Of a stretch of 64,000 bases of DNA, positions 32,375-42,234 are shown one piece after another. Below the pieces are notes generated by a model. The model was given only the letters and a program-made list of their open reading frames with translations. It had not been told where the DNA came from and did no database searches. The translations under genes were made by a program, and so were the position numbers. Numbering within the stretch: the stretch's first letter is position 1; each line of letters begins with the position of its first letter. Origin of the DNA: Bacteroidota bacterium (GTDB taxonomy: Bacteria; Bacteroidota; Bacteroidia; AKYH767-A; OLB10); assembly GCA_018268195.1 (NCBI GenBank), contig JAFDWZ010000024.1, positions 1-64,000 of the forward strand, read 5' to 3'.

Positions 32375-34573
32375 TTATGCTGATTTGTAATTTTTTAATT
32401 CAACTATAGCCATTGCACATACAGACTTCAGATGATTAAGTCTGTTTCTAATTTCTTCCAAATCAAGATTGCCTTTGGCTGATTTTTCAATAGCTGCCAG
32501 ATCTGAATTATCAATTCCTACGAAAGACGTAGTGGACTTAAATTTATGAGCAATGGAATATATCTCTGTAAAATCTTCAAGATTTACTGCTTGTTCAAGT
32601 TTTGCCAGTTCTTGAGGTGCTTCAGTTAAGAAAAGTTGAATCATTTGTTTTACAAAATCAGGGTTCCCATTTGCCAAATCATTAAGGTACTGTAAATTAA
32701 TATTTTTTTCAGGATGAACAACCTCTCTTTTATTTTCTGATTTTTCTGGAACATGAATATTCTGCGTTGCGATATATTTATTTATCAACTGCAATAATTC
32801 ATTCTCACGAATTGGTTTTGATATATAATCATTCATGCCGAAACTCAAACACTTTTCGCGCTCGCCCGGTAATGCATGGGCCGTCATTGCAATTATAGGT
32901 GTTTGTATCCTGAGGTTTAATCGTATTGCTGAAGTAGTATCATATCCATTTAATTCAGGCATTTGAATATCCATAAGTATCAGATTAAATTTCTTTACCT
33001 TTAATTTTTCCAAAGCAATTCTTCCATTGTTGGCTATTTCACAACTAAAACCCCAATAATCCAATAACGATTGTGCAAGCTTTTGATTCATTGGATTATC
33101 TTCAACCACCAAGACTGTGGAATTTATGTTATCCGATGCCGTTGGAATGATATTAGGAGAAGTTATGAACGATTGCACATCAGGATTCTTCTTATAGGGA
33201 ATACGAAAAGTAAAAACAGATCCTAATCCCAAATTACTGTCCACGTTAATTTGACCTTTTTGCAATTCAACAAGTTTCTTTACAATAGACAATCCCAGTC
33301 CGCTACCGCCAAATTTCCTTGTAGTATCGGTATCGGCCTGATTAAATCTATCAAAAATTGTTTTTAAATTTTCGGGAGATATTCCTATTCCGCTATCTTT
33401 AATCTGAAATTCAAGAGTTATTTCGTCCTTGCTTTCAGAGTCAACTTTTGCAGTTACGGAGACTCCACCTTGCTCCGTAAATTTAATTGCATTATTAATG
33501 ATGTTTACCAATATTTGTGTTAGCCTGGTTGGGTCACCTGACACCGTAGGGGGAATACCTGAATCTATATTAAAATTAAGAGAAAGGTTTTTATCATTTG
33601 CTTTTTGACTAAACATCATTTGCAGTGAATGTAACATATCAGCAGGGCTGAAAGAGATGTTTTCGATTCGCAACATCCCTGCTTCAATTTTCGAAAAATC
33701 AAGAATGTCATTAATAATTGTCAAAAGGTTTTCACCGGAGGTGCGTATTGCATTAATGTATTCCTGTTGTTTGGAGTCCAGTTTCGTATGATTCAGAAAA
33801 TTTGCAAAACCAAGTATAGCATTCATTGGCGTTCTGATTTCATGACTCATATTAGCCATAAACTGCTCCTTCATTTCAGCCACCTTATATGCCTGCTTTT
33901 CGGCAAATCGCAATTCTTTTTCCAATACGTTCCGTCTTCTTATATCTCTTAACAATACGAGAACAGAAATAAAAATTACAATCAAAGCAAATGCAGTTGC
34001 CAGTTCATTTGTCAACTCCATCTTTTGAGTATGGGCATCATTGCTTTTTTTAATCAGGCTTATATTTTCTGTTTCAAGGGTCTGAAATAAAGTAGCAACA
34101 ATTGCAATATTGTCAAGTACACTTTCACCCATTCCGGGATCAACATTGGGTACTTCCCTATTATTTCTTTGACTATAGTAATCTGCCAGAGTTTTTTGTG
34201 CAATTTGTATTTCTTCCTTAACCAGTGAATCAAGTTTATTAATCAGGGATTTTTGTTCAGAGTTTAATTCTTGACTCTGTAAGTAAGTCATATTACTGAT
34301 TATCTTTTTCAGATTTGTATCATTATTTTTAATAAACAAATCATTTCCTGTGCAAACAAAGTCAGAAATTTTTCCATCATAAGAATTTATTGCCGATTCA
34401 ACCATGCTTACTTTTGAAATAAGCATATTACTTTTCATCATTTCCTGCTGCGAATCTTTAAGCTTATCAATGCTATCATCTGAAAGATATTGAACAATGA
34501 TTATGGTTAAAAACGCAAGAAAAAAGCCTATGCTTATTTTTATGCTTAAATTGGATAGTAGAAATTTTTTCAT
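32375..34573 (-). CDS. Membrane hybrid histidine kinase (HisKA-HATPase-REC-HPt)
   Basis: About 732 residues. TM1 (about 9-27 from this start) and TM2 (about 190-208) enclose a roughly 160-residue helical periplasmic sensor resembling CHASE3/four-helix domains. Then come HisKA (MANMSHEIRTPMNAILG), HATPase (NIINNAIKFTE, DSGIGISPENL, GGSGLGLSIVKKL), a receiver (VVEDNPMNQ, LILMDIQMPELNG) and a C-terminal HPt domain (IAHKFKSTTSFVG). This is a complete internal phosphorelay. An exact -7 box at 34602-34609 puts transcription start near 34595. I prefer the second ATG (34573, MKKFLLSNL) to the first (34591), which would be nearly leaderless. The LytTR regulator upstream on the same strand is a possible but unproven partner. 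Confidence 0.92.
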   Translation of the reverse strand: MKKFLLSNLSIKISIGFFLAFLTIIIVQYLSDDSIDKLKDSQQEMMKSNMLISKVSMVESAINSYDGKISDFVCTGNDLFIKNNDTNLKKIISNMTYLQSQELNSEQKSLINKLDSLVKEEIQIAQKTLADYYSQRNNREVPNVDPGMGESVLDNIAIVATLFQTLETENISLIKKSNDAHTQKMELTNELATAFALIVIFISVLVLLRDIRRRNVLEKELRFAEKQAYKVAEMKEQFMANMSHEIRTPMNAILGFANFLNHTKLDSKQQEYINAIRTSGENLLTIINDILDFSKIEAGMLRIENISFSPADMLHSLQMMFSQKANDKNLSLNFNIDSGIPPTVSGDPTRLTQILVNIINNAIKFTEQGGVSVTAKVDSESKDEITLEFQIKDSGIGISPENLKTIFDRFNQADTDTTRKFGGSGLGLSIVKKLVELQKGQINVDSNLGLGSVFTFRIPYKKNPDVQSFITSPNIIPTASDNINSTVLVVEDNPMNQKLAQSLLDYWGFSCEIANNGRIALEKLKVKKFNLILMDIQMPELNGYDTTSAIRLNLRIQTPIIAMTAHALPGEREKCLSFGMNDYISKPIRENELLQLINKYIATQNIHVPEKSENKREVVHPEKNINLQYLNDLANGNPDFVKQMIQLFLTEAPQELAKLEQAVNLEDFTEIYSIAHKFKSTTSFVGIDNSDLAAIEKSAKGNLDLEEIRNRLNHLKSVCAMAIVELKNYKSA

Positions 34574-34601
34574 TCCAAACAAATTGCTCAATAATATTTT
34601 T

Positions 34602-34609
34602 CAAAAGTA
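34602..34609 (-). promoter_or_regulatory. Putative -7 box (TACTTTTG) for the hybrid kinase
   Basis: An exact TAnnTTTG match, 29 nt before the ATG at 34573 and 11 nt before the ATG at 34591. No -33 TTTG at normal spacing. Confidence 0.45.
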
Positions 34610-34686
34610 ATTCTGAAAAGTGGAATCCCGATATTATAATTCGACTAAATGGGAAAATAGCAAGTTAAGAAGGGTAAATTTTAGGT

Positions 34687-35385
34687 TCAGATAAAATTAA
34701 TTTTTCTGAGTAAAGCCTGTCTGTACTGTTCGCCTATAGGAACCGGGTGATGATTTATATATAGTGTTTCTCCTTCAATATGGTCAATATGTGATAAGGC
34801 AACTATATAGGATCTGTGGACTCTGAAGAATTTTCCGGGTGAAAGTTTTTTTTCAATTCCGCTCAGAGTAACATGTATCGTAAATTTCTTTTCTGAAGTG
34901 TAGATATTAACATAATCGCCCAGAGCCTGGAGGTAATGTATATCACTTACATCAATTTTATTTAGGATGCCTTTATTGCGAACAAAAATAAATCCATCAT
35001 CTTTGTCAGATGCCTCAATTTTGCCTTCACGACTGTCATATAGTTCTTTGGCTCTGGAAACTGCAGCCATAAATCTCGGTAGTGTAACGGGTTTTACCAG
35101 ATAGTCAGCTACATTAAGCTCAAATGCTTCAACAGCATAATCAGATTTTGCTGTGATGAGTACTATAATTGGTTTTTTTTCCAGGTTCCGTATCAGCTCA
35201 ATGCCGGTCATTTCAGGCATCTCTATATCAAGAAAAACCAAATCTACTTCTTCTGATTTAAGTATATTAAATGCTTCAGTAGAATTTTCACATTCATGAA
35301 GTAAACTCAAAAAGTTAACCTGACTAATGAGATGTTTCAAAGCAGTTCTTGCAAGTTTATTGTCATCAACAACAATACATTTCAT
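34687..35385 (-). CDS. LytTR-family response regulator
   Basis: A 232-residue regulator with a receiver domain (acidic pocket VVDDN, phospho-acceptor Asp53 in FLDIEMPE, conserved Lys in YLVKPVTL) and a C-terminal LytTR DNA-binding domain (about 130-232, with GDYVNIYT, FFRVHRSYIV and PIGEQYRQAL). LytTR regulators usually pair with membrane kinases of the His_kinase family, but no such kinase adjoins. The hybrid kinase 95 nt downstream has its own receiver and HPt, so pairing with it is possible only through the HPt. Targets are unknown. Confidence 0.93.
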   Translation of the reverse strand: MKCIVVDDNKLARTALKHLISQVNFLSLLHECENSTEAFNILKSEEVDLVFLDIEMPEMTGIELIRNLEKKPIIVLITAKSDYAVEAFELNVADYLVKPVTLPRFMAAVSRAKELYDSREGKIEASDKDDGFIFVRNKGILNKIDVSDIHYLQALGDYVNIYTSEKKFTIHVTLSGIEKKLSPGKFFRVHRSYIVALSHIDHIEGETLYINHHPVPIGEQYRQALLRKINFI

Positions 35386-35474
35386 TTCATTTAATTTTAT
35401 TAAAACTTCTTGATATAAATGAGAGATGCACTTTTAATTTTATATATAAATTTTTCAGTCAAAGATTATAACAC

Positions 35475-37622
35475 TTAGTCTTTCTTAAAAATATTGCCAA
35501 TTCCTTTTCCGATTTTCTGAATGGTTTCGATGCTTTTACTCAGAGGTTCGGCCGTAATATCTTCAAATCGTTCAATTTTATTATTCTGATTGAATTGTTG
35601 AGGATAGATAACTATTCTGCTGTTGTCATTAAAATATTTTTCAATTTTCACAGGTAATCCGTCCAAAACATTCATATAAGATGCAGCACCTTTGCGTGCA
35701 GAAATTAAAATCAAAAGGTCATCGTTACGTAGTTCTCTTGACAGAACCAGAAAATCATCCCATGCATCAAACATGGATATGTTAATTGATATGGTGAGTT
35801 TTAGTCGTTTAACTGCTTTAAGAATCATTTTCTCGGTATGAGTGTTGCAATAGAACTGAACAGGGGCGCTTAGTTCCTGCGCCAGTTTTGAAACCTTTAT
35901 TAACCATTGTTCAAAACCGTATTCATGCTCTGCCGATGGTGGTGCAATTACTACAATTCGCTTGTGCAGAATTAAAGGTCTTTCAACATGGCAAATAAAT
36001 GTGCATTTATCAGTTGAATTCAGAATGTTATCCACTTTTTCGCCAATTAACCGGTCAATTAAACCTGCTTTTCGGGGCCATCCCAACATTATTATATCAG
36101 CCATTATTTCTCTTGAAATACGTGCGATGCCACTTGCCGGATTGTGATCAATAGTGGTAATGATATTCACGTTAGTTTCTGCAGCAGAAGCTTGCTTCAC
36201 AAATTTTTCAAGTTTATTTCTGGTTTTTACAATATTTATTTCTGCTTCATTATTATTGGATACTACCGATAGAATTGAAATCGGATTAACGGATTTTTTA
36301 TCTTTAATAAAAATAGATAATTCAAGAAGTTTTTCAATACGCTCAATGTTTGCAATCGGAATTAAAATATGTTCATTATTATAAGCACTTTCTTTCATCA
36401 GGTCGGAGACATCATCTTCCGTTTGTGTGATTATCTTTTTGGCTGCTTTTTCTGTTGCAAAGGAGGCTACTATGCACGTAATAAGAATAAGGATAATGGT
36501 TCCGTTCAGAATATTTTCGTCAAGAATTTCTGCTTTAAATCCCACAAGTATTACAGCCAGAGTAGCAGCTGCATGTGCACCACTAAGTCCGAAGATTAAT
36601 TGTCGTTGAGCACCTGAAAATTTAAAAACCAACTGTGTAAACAATGCTGCAAGCCATTTACCTGTCAATGCCACTAATGTAAGTGATGTTGCAACAATCA
36701 AAGCCATGGGGCCGCTGAGAAGTACTTTAACGTTTACAAGCATTCCTACGCTAATCAGAAAGAACGGAATAAAAAGTGCATTCCCTATGAATTCAATTCT
36801 ATTCATCAGTGCTGAAGAGTGAGGAATGAGTTTATTCAAAGCCAGCCCTGCAACGAAAGCTCCTATAATAGCTTCCACTCCTGCTACTTCGGCTAAGAAT
36901 GCTCCAAAGAATACAACAGCGAGTACAAAAATGTAGTGCGAATGTTTTTCGCTTTCCAGTTTTCTGAAAAACCATTGTGCTATTCGAGGAATTATCAAAA
37001 ACATAATGGCTGAAAATATGGTTAATGAAACTCCTAGTCTTAACCAGAATTCCTGTCCCAGATTTCCTTGTTTGTTTCCCAATATTACTGCAAGAATTAT
37101 CAGTACAGCCGTATCGGTTAAAATTGTGCCTCCAACTGTAACAGCCACAGCCTGATTTTTTGATACTCCAAGTTTACTTACTATCGGATAGGCTACCAGT
37201 GTATGTGTTGCAAACATACTTGCTGTCAGAAAACTTGCATTGAAATCGTAATGTAATAAGTAGTAACAAACCGGATATCCTATCGCCAACGGAATAGTAA
37301 AAGTAAAGAATCCAAACAGCAGGCTTTTGTTGCGATTGGCTTTAAACTCATTCAAATCGAGTTCAAGCCCTGCAATAAACATAATATACAACAGACCAAT
37401 AGTTGAAAAAAGAGTAATGGCTGAGTTATTTTCAATAATATTTAATCCATGAGGCCCTATAATTACTCCTGAAATTATGAGACCAATAATTCCGGGAATA
37501 TTCAACCTGCGCAGCAACACAGGTGACAGCAGAATAATCAGCAGTATTAAAGAGAAAATTAGTACCGGGTTTTTTAGCGGTAAAGCAAACTCTTTAACGA
37601 AATGCTGAAAGAATTCAATCAT
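35475..37622 (-). CDS. CPA2-family cation/proton antiporter with C-terminal stress-protein-like domains
   Basis: A 715-residue inner-membrane transporter. Residues 15-385 carry about 12 helices of the Na+/H+ exchanger (Kef/NapA) fold, with conserved motifs GHHGL-like IIGPHGLNIIENN, FIAGLELDLNEF and AFVAGLALNKLIP. Residues 405-690 contain two universal-stress-protein-like alpha/beta domains (ILIPIANIERIEKLL, then IVVIAPPSAEHEYG), probable nucleotide-binding regulatory modules instead of the TrkA-N domain of Kef systems. It would exchange Na+ or K+ for protons. It lies between fabI and the LytTR gene with about 75-90 nt gaps. Confidence 0.9.
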   Translation of the reverse strand: MIEFFQHFVKEFALPLKNPVLIFSLILLIILLSPVLLRRLNIPGIIGLIISGVIIGPHGLNIIENNSAITLFSTIGLLYIMFIAGLELDLNEFKANRNKSLLFGFFTFTIPLAIGYPVCYYLLHYDFNASFLTASMFATHTLVAYPIVSKLGVSKNQAVAVTVGGTILTDTAVLIILAVILGNKQGNLGQEFWLRLGVSLTIFSAIMFLIIPRIAQWFFRKLESEKHSHYIFVLAVVFFGAFLAEVAGVEAIIGAFVAGLALNKLIPHSSALMNRIEFIGNALFIPFFLISVGMLVNVKVLLSGPMALIVATSLTLVALTGKWLAALFTQLVFKFSGAQRQLIFGLSGAHAAATLAVILVGFKAEILDENILNGTIILILITCIVASFATEKAAKKIITQTEDDVSDLMKESAYNNEHILIPIANIERIEKLLELSIFIKDKKSVNPISILSVVSNNNEAEINIVKTRNKLEKFVKQASAAETNVNIITTIDHNPASGIARISREIMADIIMLGWPRKAGLIDRLIGEKVDNILNSTDKCTFICHVERPLILHKRIVVIAPPSAEHEYGFEQWLIKVSKLAQELSAPVQFYCNTHTEKMILKAVKRLKLTISINISMFDAWDDFLVLSRELRNDDLLILISARKGAASYMNVLDGLPVKIEKYFNDNSRIVIYPQQFNQNNKIERFEDITAEPLSKSIETIQKIGKGIGNIFKKD

Positions 37623-37676
37623 TCGAATTATATAATTACAGATTAAGACCTGAGCGGTCCGAAAAATTAATTTAAA

Positions 37677-37694
37677 GTACTAACAAATTAGTAC
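37677..37694 (-). terminator. Possible weak terminator after fabI
   Basis: A perfect 7-bp stem (GTACTAA with its complement), 4-nt loop, 3 nt after the fabI stop, followed on the minus strand by an A/T-rich TTTAAATTAATTTTT stretch. Confidence 0.4.
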
Positions 37695-37697
37695 AGG

Positions 37698-38510
37698 TTA
37701 ATCATCCATGAACTTTTCCATCACTTCCAAGCTGACTCCTGTAAATGAGAATCCCCCATCGTGAAATAAATTCTGCATGGTTACCTTACGGGTAAAATCA
37801 CTGAACATTACTACCACATAATTTGCGCATTCTTCTGAAGTGGCATTTCCTAATGGCGACATCTCATCGGCATAATTATAGAAGGCATTAAATCCTTTTA
37901 TGCCGCTACCAGCAGTGGTAACAGTTGGTGATTGTGATATTGTATTTATTCTCACCTTTTTTGCTTTACCATAATGATAACCGAAACTTCGTGTTATGCT
38001 TTCAAGCAATGATTTGGCATCGCCCATATCATTATAATGTGGGAAAACACGCTGTGCGGCAATATATGTCAGAGCTACTACACTGCTCCACTCGTTTAAT
38101 GCATCCAGTTTTACAGCGGTCTGCAATGTTTTATGTAAACTCATTGCAGATACATCCAGCGTTTTTACAAAATAATCGTAGTCAAGTGCAGTATAAGGTT
38201 TCCCTTTTCGCACGTTGGGCGACATGCCGATACTGTGCAGCACAAAATCCAGTTTACCACCCAGGATTTCCATTGATTTGGTAAATAAATTTTCCAAATC
38301 TTCGAGTGAGGTTGCATCGGCAGGAATTACCTGAGCATTACATTCGGCAGCGAGCTTGTTGATTTCGCCCATGCGCATAGCTACAGGTGCATTGGTTAAT
38401 GTAAATACAGCTCCTTCTTCGTGAGCACGTTTAGCTGTTTTCCATGCAATGGAGTTTTCATCCAGTGCTCCGAAAATAATTCCTCTTTTTCCTTTCAGCA
38501 GATTATACAT
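37698..38510 (-). CDS. fabI: Enoyl-[acyl-carrier-protein] reductase (NADH)
   Basis: A 270-residue short-chain dehydrogenase that completes each fatty acid elongation cycle by reducing enoyl-ACP. The nucleotide-binding start is GKRGIIFGALDENSIAWK. The FabI active site Y-x6-K is seen as YNDMGDAK, preceded by VALTYIAAQRVFPHY. The frame is open 13 codons further upstream, but the family N-terminus is MYNLLKGKRG, so 38510 is chosen. It lies 48 nt after the peroxidase gene on the same strand. Confidence 0.93.
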   Translation of the reverse strand: MYNLLKGKRGIIFGALDENSIAWKTAKRAHEEGAVFTLTNAPVAMRMGEINKLAAECNAQVIPADATSLEDLENLFTKSMEILGGKLDFVLHSIGMSPNVRKGKPYTALDYDYFVKTLDVSAMSLHKTLQTAVKLDALNEWSSVVALTYIAAQRVFPHYNDMGDAKSLLESITRSFGYHYGKAKKVRINTISQSPTVTTAGSGIKGFNAFYNYADEMSPLGNATSEECANYVVVMFSDFTRKVTMQNLFHDGGFSFTGVSLEVMEKFMDD

Positions 38511-38558
38511 AGCAATTTGATTTCGGGCTAAAATAAACAAAATGAACAAATGAATTTA

Positions 38559-40472
38559 TCAGTTGCCCCTTGATTTTCTATTATTAAGTGGTGAATTGGG
38601 GTCCGTCATAACCGGAAGCGGTTGATTAAAATATACCACTGCAGAGGTATCGGTTAATGATTTGATAAACTTCACCAGTTGCTTTTTCTCCAACTCCGTC
38701 AGGTTCAACTTGTCTGATGGCAGGGTCTGCCCCGGGATTTTAATTCCTAAACCTATTCCCCCTCCAACATCATAAAAATCTATTACTTCTTCAAGGGTTT
38801 TATAAACACCATTATGCATATAAGGCGCTGTTACTTCTGTATTTCTTACTGTAGGTGTTTTAAAAGCGTAAAACAATTCTGCATTTCTAAAAACGGAATA
38901 CCGTCCCGGGTCGTCATCCAAAATATATGGTTTTTGATTTTTTGCCGGTACACCTATTACATCAAACTCACTCTCGGTATAAAGAGGTGGCGAAGTACCA
39001 TTAAACAATCCCGTAAAATGGCAATGTCCGCATTTTGCCTTCCCCATAAACAAATTATATCCACTAATTTCATCTTGAGAGAGGTCATTTTTTTCTCCTC
39101 TTATGGCTAAATCAAATCGTGAATCGAGAGAAAGCAGCGTCCTCTGAAATTCAGCTAGTGCTGTGAGGATTCCAATCTCGGTGATGGCCGTATCTTTGGT
39201 ACCTGAAAATGCCCGTAAAAAAAGCTTTTTATACTCATCAGACTGTTGCAGTTTTTTTACCACATCGGCAAAATCTCCATGCATTTCACGTTCATTCTGA
39301 ACTACGGCTTTTGCCTGATCTTCGAGAACCAAAGCTCGTGCATCATGAAAAAGATTGCGCTGTAATGCTGCGTTCAGCAACGTAGGTGTGTTTCGTGGTA
39401 GCGTATCATGTGTAAGTATTCCCATTGCTTTTGCTTTGCCATCGGTATAAGCTAATTCTGGCTTATGGCACGATGAACATGATATTGTATTATCTCTGGA
39501 AAGTATGGGATCAAAAAATAATATTTTACCCAGTATGGGAAGGTATGTACCCACCTTATTGGTCTGCATCTTGGTAAAGAAATAAGTATTATAGGCATCC
39601 TTCTCAAACAGTGAATGTGCATTCAGGTTTAATGCTCTGATGCTTTGCGGATCCGATTTTAGTATGGATTTTCTGAAATTGGTTAACTGCTCATTCAGTG
39701 GAATAAAATAATCCTTGTAAAGCGTAAAATAATCAAACTCCTTCCCTCCTGCTGTATGTTTTTCCTGTGTACTGATGAAGGCAATAGTGCGGTCGATAGC
39801 ATCAAAAAGTTTTTTAAAGTCTGCATGCTGATAAGTAGCCGTTAGTATTTCCTTCATGCTGTTCAATGATTCAATCGTTTCAGTGTGGCCTGTTTTAAGA
39901 CTCTGACAGTCGAAATGATTGACACCATTGGTGTAAACTTTAACCGTACGCAGTTGCAGTATCTCCCAAAGCTGATATTCATAAGGGCGAAGTGTGGTAA
40001 AAGTTTGTGCTAATTTTCCGGTCAGGTCTATCGTAAAATCAATTTCATCCTGCAATTCTTTCACAGGAATGGGCGACTGAAACAACATTTCCTCTATTAC
40101 CTGCAAACCATGTGGCGGACGCACAAATTTACTTTCAGGTTCTTCTTCCACTACAGGCATGGCGGGACCATTTAAGTCGCGTTCGCTGTACGAAAAATAG
40201 TATCCTGTGAAACCTTCCAGTTTTTTATACTGAAGGCGACATGCTTTTAATTGCCTGATGAGTGCTTTGCTATTCGGCTTTGACGCAGATGATAATTGAC
40301 GAAGTTTAATAAGTTCGGTTTTAAATTGCTCTGCACCGGAAGAAAGATAATTTTCAAGTCCATTTCTGTTATATTCACTTTGCTGAACAGCAACAAATGA
40401 AAACTGCATTGCTGCTATGATAACAACGAGCAAACAAATAAAAATCAAACGCATCTTTTTCCCTGAGAGCAT
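38559..40472 (-). CDS. Di-haem cytochrome c peroxidase (MauG/CcpA family)
   Basis: A 637-residue periplasmic protein with an N-terminal export or anchor segment (MRLIFICLLVVIIAAMQFSF). The first 290 residues are helical, with no clear family. The C-terminal half is a bacterial di-haem peroxidase with haem motifs CSSCH (332-336) and CGHCH (481-485) and family segments ILFFDPILSRDNTISC, RNTPTLLNAAL, FHDARAL and FKTPTVRNTEVTAPYMHNG. It would reduce H2O2 with electrons from a c-type donor, or act as a MauG-like oxidase. The long N-terminal extension makes it about 280 residues longer than a simple CcpA. A second start (MRLIF) is six codons downstream. Confidence 0.9.
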   Translation of the reverse strand: MLSGKKMRLIFICLLVVIIAAMQFSFVAVQQSEYNRNGLENYLSSGAEQFKTELIKLRQLSSASKPNSKALIRQLKACRLQYKKLEGFTGYYFSYSERDLNGPAMPVVEEEPESKFVRPPHGLQVIEEMLFQSPIPVKELQDEIDFTIDLTGKLAQTFTTLRPYEYQLWEILQLRTVKVYTNGVNHFDCQSLKTGHTETIESLNSMKEILTATYQHADFKKLFDAIDRTIAFISTQEKHTAGGKEFDYFTLYKDYFIPLNEQLTNFRKSILKSDPQSIRALNLNAHSLFEKDAYNTYFFTKMQTNKVGTYLPILGKILFFDPILSRDNTISCSSCHKPELAYTDGKAKAMGILTHDTLPRNTPTLLNAALQRNLFHDARALVLEDQAKAVVQNEREMHGDFADVVKKLQQSDEYKKLFLRAFSGTKDTAITEIGILTALAEFQRTLLSLDSRFDLAIRGEKNDLSQDEISGYNLFMGKAKCGHCHFTGLFNGTSPPLYTESEFDVIGVPAKNQKPYILDDDPGRYSVFRNAELFYAFKTPTVRNTEVTAPYMHNGVYKTLEEVIDFYDVGGGIGLGIKIPGQTLPSDKLNLTELEKKQLVKFIKSLTDTSAVVYFNQPLPVMTDPNSPLNNRKSRGN

Positions 40473-40556
40473 AATTCAAATAAACAAGAAATGATTTTGC
40501 AGTTCGTCTATTACTCTTACGTTTTATCAACGTAATTATAAACGAAATTACATCTA

Positions 40557-41333
40557 TCAGGCGTAGCCCATAATCTTATAGGTAATCACTCCCACCCATT
40601 CATGAATCAGTAAATCCCAATCGAGCATAACTTCTGTAGCCGGAATAAACACTTTTTCGGGGGTAAACATCAGTTTGCCGGAATGCTGATCAACAGGAAA
40701 TGGGATAACATCAATATTCTGCTTCCTGAAACACATGATTGATCTTCGCATGTGTAAGGCTGATGTAACTATAACAAATGGTGGTTTAAAGTTTTTTTCA
40801 CGAAGCAACTTTGCAGTGTACAAAGCGTTTTCATAGGTATTTCTTGATTCACTTTCAGCAAACACAAGGCTATCAGGAATTCCTGTTCTGATGAGCTGTG
40901 CTGTTAGTAAATCGGCCTCCTTCAACTTTGTCATATAAATACTGCCTGAGCCACTGCTTATAATGATATGACGTATCTTATGTGCATAATATAATTCGGC
41001 TGTTTGCATATAACGGTCAGCACCCGAACCAAAAACCGGCCGATCCATATCACCGTTTATATATCTTATTGCTCCGCCCATCATAATCCCGGCATCATAA
41101 GTTTTTTGCAAGTCATTGGCACGAATAGCTGGAGTTTCCCAACTGTGCATTGCAAAATGCAGTAAGAGTGGATTTGTAAATACTATCAGCAGTACAACAG
41201 CCCAGCGAAAGCATTTTCTTTTTCTGAGTTTGTCCTTGGCAAATAAAGCCCAGATTAATAGTATAAAAATCCAGCTTAGCGGAGAAAGTAAAAAATCAAA
41301 AATTTTGGAAGCAAAAAAAAATACGTGCTGCAT
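40557..41333 (-). CDS. YdcF/ElyC/SanA-family membrane protein (DUF218)
   Basis: A 258-residue protein with two N-terminal membrane helices (about 12-28 and 39-56) and a DUF218 domain facing the periplasm. Family segments are DAGIMMGGAIRYI (near 85), HIIISSGSGS, ESESRNTYENALYTAKLL (near 165) and VIVTSALHMRRSI. Members such as ElyC and SanA are involved in cell-envelope integrity, but the biochemical activity is unclear. It is on the same strand as the peroxidase gene, 84 nt upstream of it, with a 7-bp hairpin (40517-40535) in the gap. Confidence 0.87.
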   Translation of the reverse strand: MQHVFFFASKIFDFLLSPLSWIFILLIWALFAKDKLRKRKCFRWAVVLLIVFTNPLLLHFAMHSWETPAIRANDLQKTYDAGIMMGGAIRYINGDMDRPVFGSGADRYMQTAELYYAHKIRHIIISSGSGSIYMTKLKEADLLTAQLIRTGIPDSLVFAESESRNTYENALYTAKLLREKNFKPPFVIVTSALHMRRSIMCFRKQNIDVIPFPVDQHSGKLMFTPEKVFIPATEVMLDWDLLIHEWVGVITYKIMGYA

Positions 41334-41388
41334 ATTCTATTTGTTTAATAAAATATCTGCATCACCAATTTAATTTTCTAAAGAAATT

Positions 41389-42183
41389 TTATTTCCCGGA
41401 AATTTTAACATCACCCCAATTAACTCCACGTTTTATTCTTAGTAGTTGTGTTTCTGAAACATTAAAAGTTCTGGCTATATTTGAAAGCGAATCTCCTTTG
41501 TTTATCCGCTTTTTAATTTCAACCACTTTTTTCTCGTTCAGTTTGTAACCGGAAGCATTTTCAGGACGTTTTCCTACTCTGTTCTTTTTTTCTTTTATGA
41601 CCTTGGGGCTGCACTTCTGATGTTCGATATTATCATCAAGAGTCATCCATTTTAGGTTGGCGAAATGGTTGTTTTTTTTGTTATAATCGAGATGTGCAAC
41701 TATTGCATGTTTTTTTGATGGCTGTCTTACGAAATTTTCTGCTACCAGTCTGTGTATTAAAGGTGCGTAATTTATAGTACGTCTCAGTTCATCACTGCGA
41801 AATTCGTTTTTATACTTTCCTTTCAACTCAGCCAACTGAGCCTTTTGTTCATCTATTTGTTTTTTTATTCTGATTTTTTCAGGGGAGTTGCGCTTTGATG
41901 CTTTTAATGCTTCAGAAGATGATTTGATTTTCTCGGAAAGCTTATTCAGCTTTTCTCTATATAACTCCAATGCATCTTCAGCCTGTTTACTTCGTTTTTC
42001 AAATAATTTAAACCGCACAATAGGATAACCGTTAATGAGTGTTCCATTCAGGATACGCTTTTCAGCAATTTTTGTGGTTGTACGGATACGCCCATGATTG
42101 GAAACTTCAATTTTCAGATTGTTGGTAAATTTGAAAGGCGGTTTAACAACAGCCCATCTCTCATTTTTGAAATCATTTTTCAT
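41389..42183 (-). CDS. NUMOD4/HNH-like nuclease-type DNA-binding protein
   Basis: A 264-residue protein with three parts. The N-terminal 60 residues are NUMOD4-like (ERWAVVKPPFKFTNNLKIEVSNHGRIRTT). A charged helical segment follows (about 65-125, Lys/Glu-rich, probably coiled coil). Next is an HNH_3-like segment (LIHRLVAENFV, then AHLDYNKKNNHFANLKWMT, about 145-185), and last a helix-turn-helix (KKRINKGDSLSNIARTFNVS, about 228-255). Related proteins occur as homing-type or phage endonucleases. The usual HH pair is reduced to a single His here (AHLD), so cleavage activity is doubtful and it may be a domesticated DNA-binding protein. It lies 51 nt downstream of the DUF3127 gene. Confidence 0.72.
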   Translation of the reverse strand: MKNDFKNERWAVVKPPFKFTNNLKIEVSNHGRIRTTTKIAEKRILNGTLINGYPIVRFKLFEKRSKQAEDALELYREKLNKLSEKIKSSSEALKASKRNSPEKIRIKKQIDEQKAQLAELKGKYKNEFRSDELRRTINYAPLIHRLVAENFVRQPSKKHAIVAHLDYNKKNNHFANLKWMTLDDNIEHQKCSPKVIKEKKNRVGKRPENASGYKLNEKKVVEIKKRINKGDSLSNIARTFNVSETQLLRIKRGVNWGDVKISGK

Positions 42184-42234
42184 TTACAGAAAATTTAAAG
42201 TGCAGTAATTCCTGTTCAAAATTGTGAAACTGAA

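Noticed and set aside
32375-35385. LytTR regulator and hybrid kinase as a classic two-component pair
   Set aside because: The kinase has its own receiver and HPt and its own -7 box; LytTR proteins usually pair with a different kinase type. Pairing remains possible but is not supported by the sequence.
40517-40535. 7-bp hairpin after the YdcF-like gene as a terminator
   Set aside because: There is no T run on either strand after the stem, so it is listed only as a hairpin in the gene entry.
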